Source: Margaritispora aquatica (lineage: Eukaryota; Ascomycota; Leotiomycetes; Helotiales; Discinellaceae). From it: a stretch of 64,000 nt of DNA. The notes under the pieces are model-generated. The model was not told the origin of the DNA, did no database searches, and was given only the letters and a program-made list of their open reading frames with translations. Where the stretch lies: the NCBI GenBank assembly GCA_007644065.1, contig VJWN01000005.1, positions 620,001-684,000 of the forward strand, written 5' to 3'. This document shows, piece after piece, positions 41,433 to 53,041 of this stretch. How positions within the stretch are numbered: position 1 is the stretch's first letter; the number at the start of each line of letters is the position of its first letter. The translations under genes and the position numbers were made by a program.

Positions 41433-41721
41433 GTTGATTATTGAAAGAATTCTGTATGTGTGTGAGGTGTGAGCTAGAAATCGTATTCATGTGAGAGAAA
41501 ACTCGAAACTCCACAAGAGGCAGGCGCGGTTTGATGCGTCTGCTTCAAAGTAAAGTGAATTGTTGGGGAAGGGGGTTTGATATATCAACTCGCTCGAGGA
41601 ACAAAATCTATCGCGAGATCGCAAGACCACGAAGCATTAATTCCTGCTCAACCTCAATTTTTCAACTTCGATTTTTTTTCAAGCAAAAGGTCCAAAACAT
41701 ACGCAGCTTTCGATCGCAAAG

Positions 41722-42342
41722 ATGGCAGGCAAGAAGAGAGCCACAGTCAACAAACCTGGCAAGAAGAATAGCAAGGACGGTGTCCAAACAGATAAAGTCA
41801 CCTTGCCAAAGAGCACACGTGAATGGGAGGAACTATACGAGCAGACTCGTGCTCGTATTGGACCTCCGGGGACACGCTTCAAGAATGTCATCGATAAGCT
41901 CGAGTTGAAAGCAATCAAGGACCAAGAGGTAAGACGTCATTCGTGATTTGCAAAAATGGAGGCTTACATGTTCTCCTAGGGCAGAGAACTTGGTGGTGAT
42001 ACCGATGATGAGAGCGATGAGGAAGAAGAGAATGATGATAACTTCGAGGATGCTATCGAGGAGGATGAGGATGAGGAGGAGGAAAAGGATGAGGAGGAGG
42101 AGGATAAGGAGAATGCTCCATTGACTTCAGACGAGATTCTCAACATTCAGCGTGATGCTGCTAATCCTAGCACCCGACTTGGTCCTATGCCTGGATCTAT
42201 TCTCGCAATGGTGTACAATGAGGATAAGGATGACACCTCTGACTCTGACTTTGAGGATTTGGACAGCGTCGAATCTATGGATAGTGAGGATACCCTTGAG
42301 GAATTGGATGACAACGATGAGGAGATGCTTGACATCAACTAA
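41722..42342 (+). CDS. Unrecognised small acidic protein (189 residues)
   Basis: Two exons (41722-41928, 41980-42342) join in frame to 189 residues. The N-terminus is basic (MAGKKRATVNKPGKKNSK). A short conserved-looking helix follows (STREWEELYEQTRARIGPPGTRFKNVIDKLELKAIKDQE). The second half is strongly acidic, with long Asp/Glu runs and GPMPGSILAMVYNEDKDD between them. The basic-head, acidic-tail pattern suggests a nuclear or nucleolar protein, but I do not recognise it. It is divergent from the SNF2-like gene, 289 bp apart. Palindrome sites lie at 41775 (KDGVQ) and 42261 (LDSVES). Confidence 0.6.
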
Positions 42343-42547
42343 GCTAAGAGTGGATGGCATTTATCGTTGTATTTAAAGACTTGGTTTACTCGACTGAAAA
42401 TCAATACTCGATGTTTTCTTCTTCCTCTTCTTCTTCTTCTTCTTGTTCTTCTCCATCTTATACCTACGGAGGTATGTTGTCGTTACTCCAATTTTTTTTT
42501 TCGTTTGCCACTTGGCATTCCCCACCCGATTTTCCCCTCAAACGTAG

Positions 42548-42715
<168 letters not shown>

Positions 42716-43520
42716 GTGTTTGCGGAGGTTTAGATAATGGGATTTGGTAGGATGAATGGCTGGGGATAGCTTTATGATACCAGTTGGTGGGCTTGCGAGG
42801 AAGAAAATCCGAAAGCAAGCTCTGATGAGAAATGAAGCATGAATACAAAATGATGCATTCTTTGTTTCCTATGGGTTTGTCCTTTGCTCCCTTGTGTCTC
42901 CAAATAGTAAGGCAAGTCAACCAATGAATTTGAAGTTCGAGAAGATTCAGCAGGTTCAAGCCACACATTGAGTGTGTGGCCACCCGGACGCGGACGGGGC
43001 CAAGCGTAAAAATGCTTTTTGAAGAATGCGTGGAATGACATGTCTCACCCCTGACCTGAACTTCATCACTGTGCATGAGAATCACCATGAATGACTGTGA
43101 ATGGATTCGACGACTTGCAGAAGACAAAGCCATGATAGCTGCATCTTCTTTTGATGATGGTGACAACTTTCCAGCAATTGATGAATCACAACCACACTCC
43201 CACAAGTTGGCGGCAAAAAAAGAAAAAAGATCAAATGGAATGTGTGACACGTGAAGGCACTTTTGGACATATTTAGTTTGCGATTCCGGGCAGTTTCACA
43301 GCGTCATCCCTGTAAAATCAGGCTCGCACTGACTGAACTGTACCTAAAAGCCCCTCGCTCCCACAACAATTCATCCACCACTTCCCCCTTCCCTTCTTCC
43401 CAAGTCTAACCACCAACTCTTTCACAAACTTTCAAGTCGCGATCGAATTCAATTCAAAATCGTATTAAATCATCACAATCAAAACTACACAACTTCAAAT
43501 CACCTTTACTACCGTTCAAA
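42716..43520. other. Spacer and promoter of the eIF3j gene
   Basis: About 0.8 kb. The last 200 bp before the eIF3j ATG are C/A- and CT-rich, as in promoters of highly expressed fungal genes. No other gene is seen; the long minus-strand ORF here (42705-43250) has no motifs. Confidence 0.45.
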
Positions 43521-44576
43521 ATGCCTGAGAAGTGGGGTGAGTGGCCAAATCTCCTTTCACGCGTCAGAGAGTGTGCGACCGTTCAATCGAACGCAGTCGA
43601 CAAAACAGCCGTTCTGGCATCATTCGTACGGTTCGATGATAGGATCGACACTGCATGAGGATATGCAGAGTATGTTTTATTTTAAGGGACATTTCACTGA
43701 CCGCTATTCAACCGAGCAGATGATGAAGCTGAGGACAGTTCTTCAAGTGCTGAATCCTCCTCCGATGCCTCCTCGTCGCCTGGAACCGGAGCAGTGCGTG
43801 GTGTCGCAGCCCCTGTTACTACAAGAAGAAAGTTCGACGATGAAGAGGATGATAGCGATGTCCTAGACAGCTGGGATGCTGCTGAGGATTCCGAAGTCGA
43901 ACGCGAGAAGGCCAAGGTCGCTGCCGAGAAGAAAGCCAAGTCTGATGCTGAGGCGGCAGCCAACAAGAAGAGCAAGGCACAACGTATTGCTGAGAAGAAG
44001 GCCGAGAATGCACGTAGGCTTGCAGAGCAAAGTGAGGACGAGAGCAGCGATGAGGATGAGTCTGCCCGTCGTGAACGTCTCCGTCGCACTGAGCAGGAGT
44101 CCGACTTGAAGCACGCGGAAGATTTGTTTGGAAACATTGGTATCAGCAACAGCCGCAAGGTTACAACTGCTGCCAACGCTGTCCAGATTGACGCCAAGGA
44201 CCCTACTGCTACCGTCGACTTTACCACTTTGCCCCTTTTCGACCCAAAGACCAAGTTGCAATTTGAGAAGCTCCGTGATACCATGGTTCCAATCATTGGC
44301 AGCAACTCCAAGAAGGCACAATACGTTATCTTCTTGCAGGAGTTTACCAAGCAATTGGCCAGGGAACTCCCATCCGACCAAATCAAGAAGATTGCAAGCA
44401 CTCTCACTGCTTTGAGCAATGAGAAGATGAAGGAGGAGAAGTTGGCAGAGAAGGGTGGAAAGAAGAGCAAGGCTCAGAAGACCAAGGTCGCCCTCGTTGC
44501 AAGCAGGAATACTGCATCTGTTGCAGATACACACTCCTATGCCGATGACGACTACGGAGATGATGATTTCATGTGA
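43521..44576 (+). CDS. HCR1: Translation initiation factor eIF3 subunit j
   Basis: Two exons (43521-43536, 43720-44576) join in frame to 290 residues. Exon 1 codes only MPEKW plus one base, and the 183-nt intron follows at once. The protein has an acidic Ser-rich N-terminus (DDEAEDSSSSAESSSDASS) and a long charged Lys/Ala/Glu helix. Conserved eIF3j stretches follow: LKHAEDLFGNIGI, LPLFDPKTKLQFEKLRDTMVP, and a C-terminus ending SYADDDYGDDDFM. eIF3j (Hcr1) sits near the 40S decoding centre, regulates mRNA entry and helps ribosome recycling. Length and domain order match fungal orthologues. Confidence 0.93.
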
Positions 44577-45217
44577 AGGCACCACGCTCTTCACTTTGTT
44601 CCCCTCTGCCCCCCTCCAACGAGCTTCTCAGCACCAAACGCCTACAGTGGTCTTCAGACGATGCAGCACAATATCACAGTACGATAACCACCGTCACCTT
44701 ACATCAGAACACCCGCCATCACCACGACAACACATCGGCACTTCCAATACGCCTGCACGAATCGAAGAAGCAAGAAACATTCTATTCAGATGCATTGGCG
44801 AGGATTGGCAGTTAGGCATGCTTGGGGATGTAGGCTCGCGCCGGAGGGGAGGATAACGAGTAGCAGGGGCCCTTTCCTTTCACGTCACAGATTGCAAGAT
44901 AGCACAGCACGCATGGTAATGGCAGAGCGCAGGGTAGACGCATGCATTGGTCTTCACTATAGCGCTTAAATGAGTGGTTTGTCTTTTATAGTTTGAGTTT
45001 GCATTTGCGCAATAGCTTGGAGGCAGGTGTCAGACAGCTACCTAGTCTAGATTGCACCACCATGCAAATGGAAAAGTTCTCCCAGATTGTTTAAACACCG
45101 TTGTGAACCTTGCTATTCTATTTAATTTTCTTATTACTCGTATTCTGCAAGCGCAGTTTTATCTCTATCTTTCTATTCGTCTCGCGAGATGGGGAATTTC
45201 TAAATCTCACCTCATCC
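44577..45217. other. Convergent intergenic spacer
   Basis: About 640 bp between the 3' ends of the eIF3j and thioesterase-like genes. Nothing notable is seen. Confidence 0.45.
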
Positions 45218-46372
45218 TCACAGCTTACTCACCCCCGTCTTCCTCTCAGCAATATTCCTCTCAGCTGGCACCGCAAAGCCCACATGGTTACTAATAGCCA
45301 CCAAGTCCAAGCCCTCATCGAAAATCAGCACCTCCAAATCCACCCTCCCATTCTTGATCATCTTCGTGTGCGTCCTCACGAACAGCCACTCCACGCCTTG
45401 CTCCGGCAGCGCCTTCTTCATGTCCAAGTTCAGCAGCAATGTCGGGTACCAGTACTTGGTGACCGTCTTGAACGCGGCCTGGTTCGCCGCGTGCTCTGGC
45501 GATGTCACGTCGTAGGTTTTCGGATCGTAGGGGTTGAATGGGTACGACGACGCTTCGACAGGCATGGGCCACATGTCGCTCGCGAACCCGAGCGAGGCGT
45601 TACTCCAGCGCTCGCCTGGCGAGGACAGCCGGATCCATTCGTCTGAGCAACTTCGCGAGCTTTGGCCTTGCCGCGGGAAGTAGAATTCGATTCTCTGCGT
45701 CGCTTTGCGGAACGAGGCGTACGGCATCTCGGGCTGCTGGACCCAGTTCGGATCTCCGCCTGAAGGGAGCAGGGACGGCGTGCATGGCGCTGGCGGCGGA
45801 GACAGCGTCCAGGACGTCGGGAACGAGGGCCCGGTCTCTAGGGGGATGTTGGACAGCGTGAGCGTGCCGGTCACTTCGGTGCGCGAGTCTTGCGTCAGTG
45901 TTATGTGCAGCACGGTGGCTTGGCGCCCGAGTTTGAGGTCGACGATCGTGAAGAGCGCGGGGCCTGTTTGTGTCCGGCGCAGGAAATCGAGGTGCAGCGC
46001 TAGGACGTGCGGTTGGTTTTGTGAGGAGAGCGTTGTGGATGCGTGGAGGGCGGCGGCGGCGAGGAAGGTCCCTGTTACGTAGCCGCCTTGGGGGACTGGG
46101 AGGGTTGTTAGTTGAGTATTTTACGGGAGAGGAACGAGCAGGTTTGTTTGGAAGAGGTGAAGGAGAGGTTGGGAAGGTAGGTAGTTGTAGAAGGTAGTGA
46201 AGAATTTGGAGAGAGAGTATTTTGGAGTGATGGTGGGGTAGTGAGTGTTATTCTGAGGAAGGGTTATAGTACCTGAGCCTATGCACCATTCGTCTGGGAA
46301 ATCGGCCTCGTATGTATGCGATGAGGTCGGCGTCAGGGCAGATGCTTCTGCGAAGGTTTTGGGAATCGACAT
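45218..46372 (-). CDS. Thioesterase-superfamily (hotdog, TesB-like) protein
   Basis: Two exons (46273-46372, 45218-46095) join in frame to 325 residues. The splice restores CIGSGVPQGGYVTGTFLAAA, the typical first hotdog strand and helix of acyl-CoA thioesterase-like proteins. A second hotdog-like half follows, with SSPGERWSNASLGFASDMWPMP and a C-terminal VEWLFVRTHTKMIKNGRVDLEVLIFDEGLDLVAISNH. This matches the double-hotdog architecture of fungal thioesterase-like superfamily proteins. The likely role is hydrolysis or binding of acyl-CoA; the substrate is unknown. No targeting signal is obvious. GC content is clearly higher than in neighbouring genes. Degenerate palindrome copies lie at 45800 and 45851. 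Confidence 0.8.
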
Positions 46373-47569
46373 GGCGAATACAAAGTATATATATTTCTTG
46401 CTTCTGATCAATCACTAATGATCGATGGACATCAACGCAGCGCAGTCGATCCAGGTCGGTTGCTAACGGGATATATTAGACACCTCGACAATGAGGTGAA
46501 CGAATGAGGTCAATTGGACATTTTCCTCTGTTGCTTCTTTTATACTTCTAGAAAATAAGAGGCTCGTAATTTGATACTCAAACACAGTCAGAGGTCAACT
46601 TGAAGCCAATGAAGAGCTCGAGGTCGAGTCGGCTTGCCGTGAACCGAGGCTGTCTCTGAGATGAGGGATGGGTCTGTCTGTCTTATCGATAAGATCGCCC
46701 TCGCTACCCTACTGTATGTACAGTATGTACCTGATGTCGGTGTTGGGTCTCAAGACACGAGGTGAGGGTGAGGGCCAAGCGAGACAGAGAACGGTGAAGT
46801 GAGGTGAGGTGCGATGCTTGTGATGCAAGGCAAAGAAAGAAAGACATGGTGCACTGCATGATCCTGTATGTATGTAGGTCGTGTGCCTGTATGCATGGGG
46901 TGAGTGGAATGTATTGTAAAATTTATATAAAGTATATAAAGCGTCACTATGGAAGTCTTTCGGCAGAGAGACAGAGATCCTTTCCATGATTCCATTAGCT
47001 CTGAGAACCTCGGAGTGTTGCCGTGAACAAACTAAACTTGGTCTCTCGTGTCTTAACTGCCGCTGGCGCCAGGCGCTCAAGTGTTGGGAATACAAAACGG
47101 AAACATATCTTGGGCGTTTGGGCATGGCCAGGCCAGGCCAGGCCAGGGCACAGAAATGTGGAGAGGCCAGATGTTGGTCACAGACAGATACAAACGGTGT
47201 CGAGGTACTTTTTGAGTATGATTTGGAACAGAACCTATACTACTGACTAAAACAAAGGAGTTCACAATACTGTATATCATATATATATATAGACATGTGT
47301 TGCCTGCCTGTGAGTGACGAGGGAAGTGAGACAGTCACCAGGCACACGAGTTCATGATGCACTTGATATTCACAGCCTCATCTTCGTCCTCGAGGCCCAG
47401 TCATTTCTTACGTAGGTAGCTAGCTACCTTACCTTACAGTAACAGTCAATACGCCTGCACTACGAAAATGACTGACCTCGGGTTCCTGTTCCCTTGTGGC
47501 TTTAAATATTCTCCCTAGGTAGACGCCTCAATATTTGCCCTTCGTAAAGATCACTCCAAGCACTCCCAG

Positions 47570-47584
47570 CCCCCCCCCCCCCCC
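47570..47584 (+). repeat. Poly-C run (15 nt)
   Basis: C homopolymer in the ArfGAP upstream region, followed by CCATCCATCCAT. Confidence 0.85.
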
Positions 47585-47653
47585 TTCGCCAGCATCCATC
47601 CATCCATATTAAAAACCTAAACCTACTTAATCCTTCTTATATCCACCTGTCAA

Positions 47654-47676
47654 GAGTGCAGAGTGCAGAGTGCAGA
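47654..47676 (+). repeat. Tandem heptamer repeat (GTGCAGA)3
   Basis: Three exact head-to-tail copies of GTGCAGA in the spacer upstream of the ArfGAP gene. It is a simple microsatellite. Confidence 0.8.
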
Positions 47677-48139
47677 TGTCCATGTTCACGTTCATTTTAT
47701 CCAATTCTACGTCTTTCATGAAACGAGCCCTGTTCGTCTTGTCTATCTGAAACGCTAAAAGTGCAGCACCCAAACAGCGCATTTCGAATTTCAACCCTCA
47801 AATTACCCTACCCTCCCCCAAGGAACCCAGGAACACCCGCGTCCCATTCGCGAAAAAAGTCCCTCGTTCTGATAGGGTTCCTCACTCAACTCGCTCGCTC
47901 GCTCGACCCCCATACATTTTCAGAAGAGAACATCATTCTACGACTCCATCTCCCAATTATTCTAGAATTCATTTGCGTATCTTTCCTTTAGATAAGCATT
48001 CCTTTCGCAGTACCCTACTTCATCTCACCTTAGATGCGCTACATTGCTGGAGGCCTCCGCCCGCATTGTCTCGTTTGAATCCCTGGAGCGAGCCAGCCCG
48101 CGCCTTGGTGGGGTAAAGCAACAGTGAGAGACGAGGAAG

Positions 48140-51100
48140 ATGGGCAATGTGAATAGCAGGCCCGAGGAGAGCGCGGCGCTTTATCTGAGGGATCAAAGTA
48201 GATGTATGGCCATCTCTGCGGAACTTGTGTGAGGGCATTGCTGATTGTGCTGGCTGATAGTATCCATTACGTCCTTGTCGGTGACGAATTCGAGGCGGAG
48301 GACTATCCTTAATGTCGTTCCCAATGCATTTCCTGCCACCAGAGTATCTGCCACGAGGGATATGGGCGATGCGAGTGTAGTGGAATATGTCCAAGTATGT
48401 GGTGGACCATGCAGCTATACAGAAATAATGCTGATACATATTAGGATCCGGAGCCAACGTCCCCTGGGTTTACGCCTAATTTTATTCTAAAGCTCAACAA
48501 CGATGATGAGCTCACATTTAATTTTACCTTTGTAATTAGACAAACACAGCAAGTCAACCAAAGCGCAAATGGAGCACAGGAGCTGGGAAGTCTTGTGGAT
48601 ACAACACTCAATGGTCTCACATATGTGTCTGCCTCGACCGCGAAGGAGGTCGAAACCCTAGTCACTCGAGAGTTCCATGCCGACCCGAATCTACACAAGA
48701 ATGCCAACGTTCAGCTTGTTGGAGACTTTGCGACAGGTGGGAGCCAATCAGTATCGTTTGAATGGTCCTGGAAGTGGAGGCCACCGAAGGTGGCAGAGGA
48801 CAGAGGAGGCGGATGGAGAAATGAGTGCAGTGTATGTTGAACTTGCCCCGCGGCGCAACATCATGCTAATTTCTTCAAGTTTGTGGAATACGACCAACGT
48901 GCCCATAGACTTGTCACTCTGGCAAGCTTCTCCTTCTGGGTTTCAAGTAGGCTTATTCCGAACCTTCCTTCTACACACTTGACTTACATGAATGCTAGAT
49001 AACAACCAGTATATGAGCCAACCCAACTCTCCCTCTCCGCTATTTAACTTAATACCTCCTCCAAAGCTTCGCCTTCCATCCACACAGTCCGTAGAATCTC
49101 GATTGAGTGCACAGGACAACCGCGAGTACGAAGATCCTCCTTCGCCTGATTATTTGAAGCCAGCTGAGACGCTTAATGTGCCATACAAGGACGCCATCAA
49201 GGTCGATGTCTCCTGCCAGCGTCCTGGAGAGGACATGAGCGCTACTGAGGATGGTCCCCTATTTCGAGCCACGATGAAGGCTCTGGAGCAGAAGACTGGA
49301 AACATGCGGCAAAGGATGAAAAAAGTCCTCAAGAGGGCAGAAGCTGTCTATAACGCACAACTGGAGAGCAACGATGCTGTGGCAGGGTTTATGGAATCAC
49401 TCCGAGAAGCATCTTCTTCGAACGCAAACGCCGTACAACCTGCTTTAGAGCATTATTTTGATAAGATTGCACGAGAAATCTTGGGTTACGAGAAGCAAAA
49501 CACGATCAATCTCCAAAGAATCATCATCGATCCTCTGACAAAGCTGTATCAATTGGACATCAAGCAGGCTGAGTCCAAGAAGCGTGATTTTGAGGAAGAA
49601 AGCAAAGACTATTATGCATACGTTTCACGTTATTTGGGTCAACGCCAAGACTCTCTAAAGCAAAAGAAGCGAGCTGAGAGCGACAACAAGTATCAGACAA
49701 AGCGACGGAATTTTGAGCTGAAGCGTTTTGATTATTCTTCGTTCATGCAAGATTTGCATGGAGGTCGAAGAGAGCAGGAGCTTTTGTCGCAGTTGACCAA
49801 GTATGCAAACGCGCAGGCAACAAGCTTCTTGTCGACTGGCAAGAAAGTTGAGGAGATGCTACCACAGCTGGATGCTTTGAGCGAGGAAGTGAGGAATGCT
49901 GATAAGGAGTTCCAGTATCAAAGAACCGAGAGAGAGGAGAAACGAAGGAATCTCGAAAAGAGCACGGTAACTTATGTTGAGCCTGATACAGTCCCAGCTA
50001 TTAGCATGGGAGCTCCACCTCCATCCTCTGCAGCCAGCTCAACCACTGTGTACGTCTCGGATTCCGAGCTCAATCGTTCTGACAGTACTGCATCGCAGCT
50101 TCGCCCGGTTACAACCAATAGTACCGTTGTTATGGCATCCCCAAATGGGGGTGCTACCGCTTTCTCAAGGTCGCCTGGTAGTCTTGGGTCAGGCCCTGGT
50201 TCTATGAGCAGTCCTGGTGCCAATTCAAAGTTCCGCGGCATTCGCGATCTGGAGGAGAAGGACCACACTCAGGTCTCTGCGAACAGTGGCACCCAACGCA
50301 AGGAAGGTCTGTTATGGGCTCTGAGTAAACCTGGCAGTCATGTCGATCCAAGAGGCTTGAACAAGCAGGCTTGGCACAAGTAGGTTTTAAAATCCTCGTG
50401 GGCTTATATGTTACTAACAATGTCAGGTTTTGGATCGTTCTTGATGCCGGAAAGGTATCGGAGTACAGCAACTGGAAAGAAAAGCTTGATCTTCACATGG
50501 ATCCCATTGACTTACGCATGGCATCTGTTCGAGAAGCCCGAAATGCAGAGAGAAGGTTCTGCTTCGAGGTAATTACTCCTCACTTCAAGCGAGTGTATCA
50601 AGGGACCTCCGAAGAGGATATGAATAACTGGATCTCGGCCATTAACAATGCCATTCAAAGTGCCGTCGAGGGACGAGGAGACATGCGGGATCTTCCATCT
50701 CCAGTACCAAGCTCTGAGCCATACTCAATCAGGAGGGATATCGGATCGATTTTGACTGGCAAGAGCTCGTCCATGAATCATGGGAACAACCATCCTACAA
50801 GAGATTCGGTTTCAAACAACAACAACGTCTTTAGGAGGACGACAGTTGGTGCGCGTCCTGCATACACCAGGAAAAACAGCAATGGGTTTGATGAACCGGA
50901 TAAGCTACTTCAACTGCTTCGAGAGGCTGATCAAGGCAACTGCTGGTGTGCAGATTGTGGGTCGAACGTTAAGACCGAGTGGGTTTCCATCAACCTGGCC
51001 ATCATTTTGTGCATAGAGTGCAGCGGCATTCACAGATCCCTCGGAACGCACATCAGCAAAGTCCGCTCGCTTACCCTGGATATCAATTCATTCACCACAG

Positions 51101-51744
51101 ATATCGTGGAGCTACTACTTCTTGTGGGCAATCGAATCTCAAATATGGTATGGGAAGCAAAGCTAGATCGCTCGGTTAAGCCTTCACCTACAGCTACGAG
51201 AGAAGAGCGTCTAAGATTTATTACGGCCAAGTACGTGGACAGACTATATGTTGAACCAATTTCGGCGACTCTATCCCGCTATGCCACTCCAGATGAGACA
51301 CTACTAGCTGCTATCAAAAAGAACGAGATCCAACAAGTGCTTTATGCACTGGCTTTGAGAGCAAATCCGAATGTCGCTGATAAATCACGAGGGACGCATT
51401 CTATATTCTTGGCACTTGCTGCAGCTGACCCAGCTGCTCCCTCACCCATGGCAACTCCAACTCGACCAGATTCTTCCGCTGGGAGAGTCACGGCATTCCC
51501 TATAGCGGAATTGCTTGTTCAAAATGGGGCCGAGATTCCAGGTGTTTTACCAATGTTTCCATTGAGCCGAAGCGCAGCATTATATATTGAGCAGAAGACT
51601 GCTCGAGGGGTAATTAACGACAATCTAGGCTCTCTGCCTCCATCAAATCCTATCGAGAGACAGCAGAAAGAGCGTGAGGCTCGCCTACAGAAGCGAGTGA
51701 GCGCAGGTGGACGGCTTGCAAAAGCTCCAATACCTGAGCGATGA
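48140..51744 (+). CDS. csx2: BAR-PH-ArfGAP protein (Csx2-like Arf GTPase activator)
   Basis: Six exons (48140-48203, 48261-48394, 48445-48831, 48880-48946, 48999-50379, 50427-51744) join in frame to 1116 residues. The N-terminus (MGNVNSRPEESAALYLRDQSR) is a possible myristoylation site. A BAR-like helical region lies at about 260-520 (MKALEQKTGNMRQRMKKVLK onward). A PH domain follows at about 675-770 (FWIVLDAGKVSEYSNWKEKL). The ArfGAP zinc finger (CADC ... CIEC, spaced CX2CX16CX2C, with GIHRSLGTHISKVRSLTLD) is at about 849. The C-terminal region carries ankyrin-like segments (DETLLAAIKKNEIQQVLYAL). ArfGAPs of this ACAP-like design couple membrane curvature to Arf GTP hydrolysis in endocytic and secretory traffic. 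Confidence 0.92.
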
Positions 51745-53041
51745 AGAATCGGTTGGAAGTAATGATGTGATGAACGGGAAATACCACAGGACGAGCATAT
51801 AACTGGCGTTTTGCATTTGGTATATTGGTTGCATTGGTTGGAAGGGAAGTCCATAGCCTTTCTGCTATGTGTTCAAATGAAGAGTATCGACATGGCAACG
51901 CTGCGAGGAGGAACAGAGCAATGACGAATTGGAAAGGCTGCTGGTTAATGACAAAGCGTGGACTATGGAATATGGATAATGTTAATGGATCACTGTATTC
52001 GTACGTGATGCCTCAGCTTGAGGTTTATCACTCTCGCTTGGAAATGGAATTGTCATGATCTTGAAGAGTCACTTGTTAGTTGTGAGTCAAGTGAGATGTC
52101 GTGATACCGCATCGTGTTTAACAAGACAACCGGCCATTTTCCATTTTTGGTTTCTAGACCTGCAGAGGGCTTGTTGATCTGATCTTCCCTTTTGTCCCAC
52201 ATTTCTGGAACACGAACTACCGGTACGTGATCTTGATTGGCATCGCATTGTTTGTGCAGCAAGGGTGCAGTATACAATGACGTAGGTGTGGGCAGGGGCA
52301 GCTTTTTATCTCGCAAACCTCACTCACTCACTCACCCACTCACTCACTGTAAGGCATGCATGCACATCTGCGGCGAAACTTTCTGCCCCCCAAAAAATGT
52401 GATAACGGATCTTAGAAACTAAAGCAGAGTAAAACGGATACGAGGGGGAAATCTTGGAAGTTGGCTATGGTGTATTATGTTTAGTGGGAAGGCTAATAAG
52501 AGGTACTGATGAGATGTTGACCGTCCATTAATTAATTACCTACTGTACTGTATACTGTATACTGTATACTGTATGTATGTTTATAATTAACCCCCAGCCC
52601 CCCCCCCCCCCCTCGTCACCAATCTTGGCCAAGAAATTTCAGCCCTTCCCTTCCCTTCCCTTTCCCTTTTGTCGTTCATCTTGGCAAAAGCTTGACTGTT
52701 CTACAGGCCGAAATCCCGATACCAAACAAAGGGTTCATTCATACATTCATACCAGTCCCCATTTGACTTACAACTTCTCGTTCATTGGAGCATTGTACTT
52801 CTACCGCAGATTCTGTACAGTACAGGATCATCGTGCATTCTCCCACGCCGCTTCTTCCGCAGCGCTGATACGTCGACAGCGACGTAGACATTGCGACGGT
52901 TTTCAGCTCGACGGCAATAATATTGCGACTCGACAGCTTTTGCGATCACTAGTATCGTTGCCAAGTCATAACATGTAAATAAACTCCCCTCACCCCACCA
53001 ACGTCCTCACTCGAGTCCAAATACTGATTACCAGCAGCAAC
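51745..53041. other. Intergenic region with microsatellites
   Basis: About 1.3 kb. It holds a CTCA repeat (about 52319-52349), ACTGTAT repeats (about 52541-52579) and a poly-C run (52598-52612). The final 400 bp form the promoter and leader of the C2-domain gene. No gene is seen. Confidence 0.45.
52541..52579 (+). repeat. Tandem heptamer repeat (ACTGTAT)n
   Basis: About five near-perfect copies of ACTGTAT/CTGTATA, ending in GTATGTATGT. It is followed closely by the poly-C run at 52598-52612. Confidence 0.8.

Larger units (their letters stand above)
35232..42271. repeat. Dispersed palindrome WTGGAC-RSY-GTCCAW, block 2 (about 15 sites)
   Basis: Sites with the full GGACNNNGTCC are at 36609, 37813, 39920, 40580, 40956 and 41775. 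Sites with one arm base changed are at 35232, 35490, 36094, 37149, 38690, 39068, 41421 and 42261, and a weaker one is at 38205. Spacings run from 258 to 852 bp with a mean of about 500 bp. The sites fall in exons in all three frames (DGV/DSV/DAV, GQR, TPS), in an intron (40956), just after a stop codon (39068) and across start codons. The flanks are usually T/A then T before GGAC. These positions were found by eye, so a few weaker copies may be missed. Confidence 0.75.
46373..48139. other. Intergenic region with several short repeats
   Basis: About 1.8 kb between divergent genes. It contains an AGGCC-type repeat (47128-47150), an AT dinucleotide run (47276-47291), a poly-C run (47570-47584) and a GTGCAGA triplet repeat (47654-47676). 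The last 200 bp are C/T-rich and probably form the ArfGAP promoter and leader. No gene is supported. Confidence 0.45.

Noticed and set aside
43694..44594. Two long minus-strand ORFs opposite eIF3j (258 and 243 codons)
   Set aside because: Ser/Leu-rich shadows caused by the biased Lys/Glu/Asp codons of the real gene on the plus strand.
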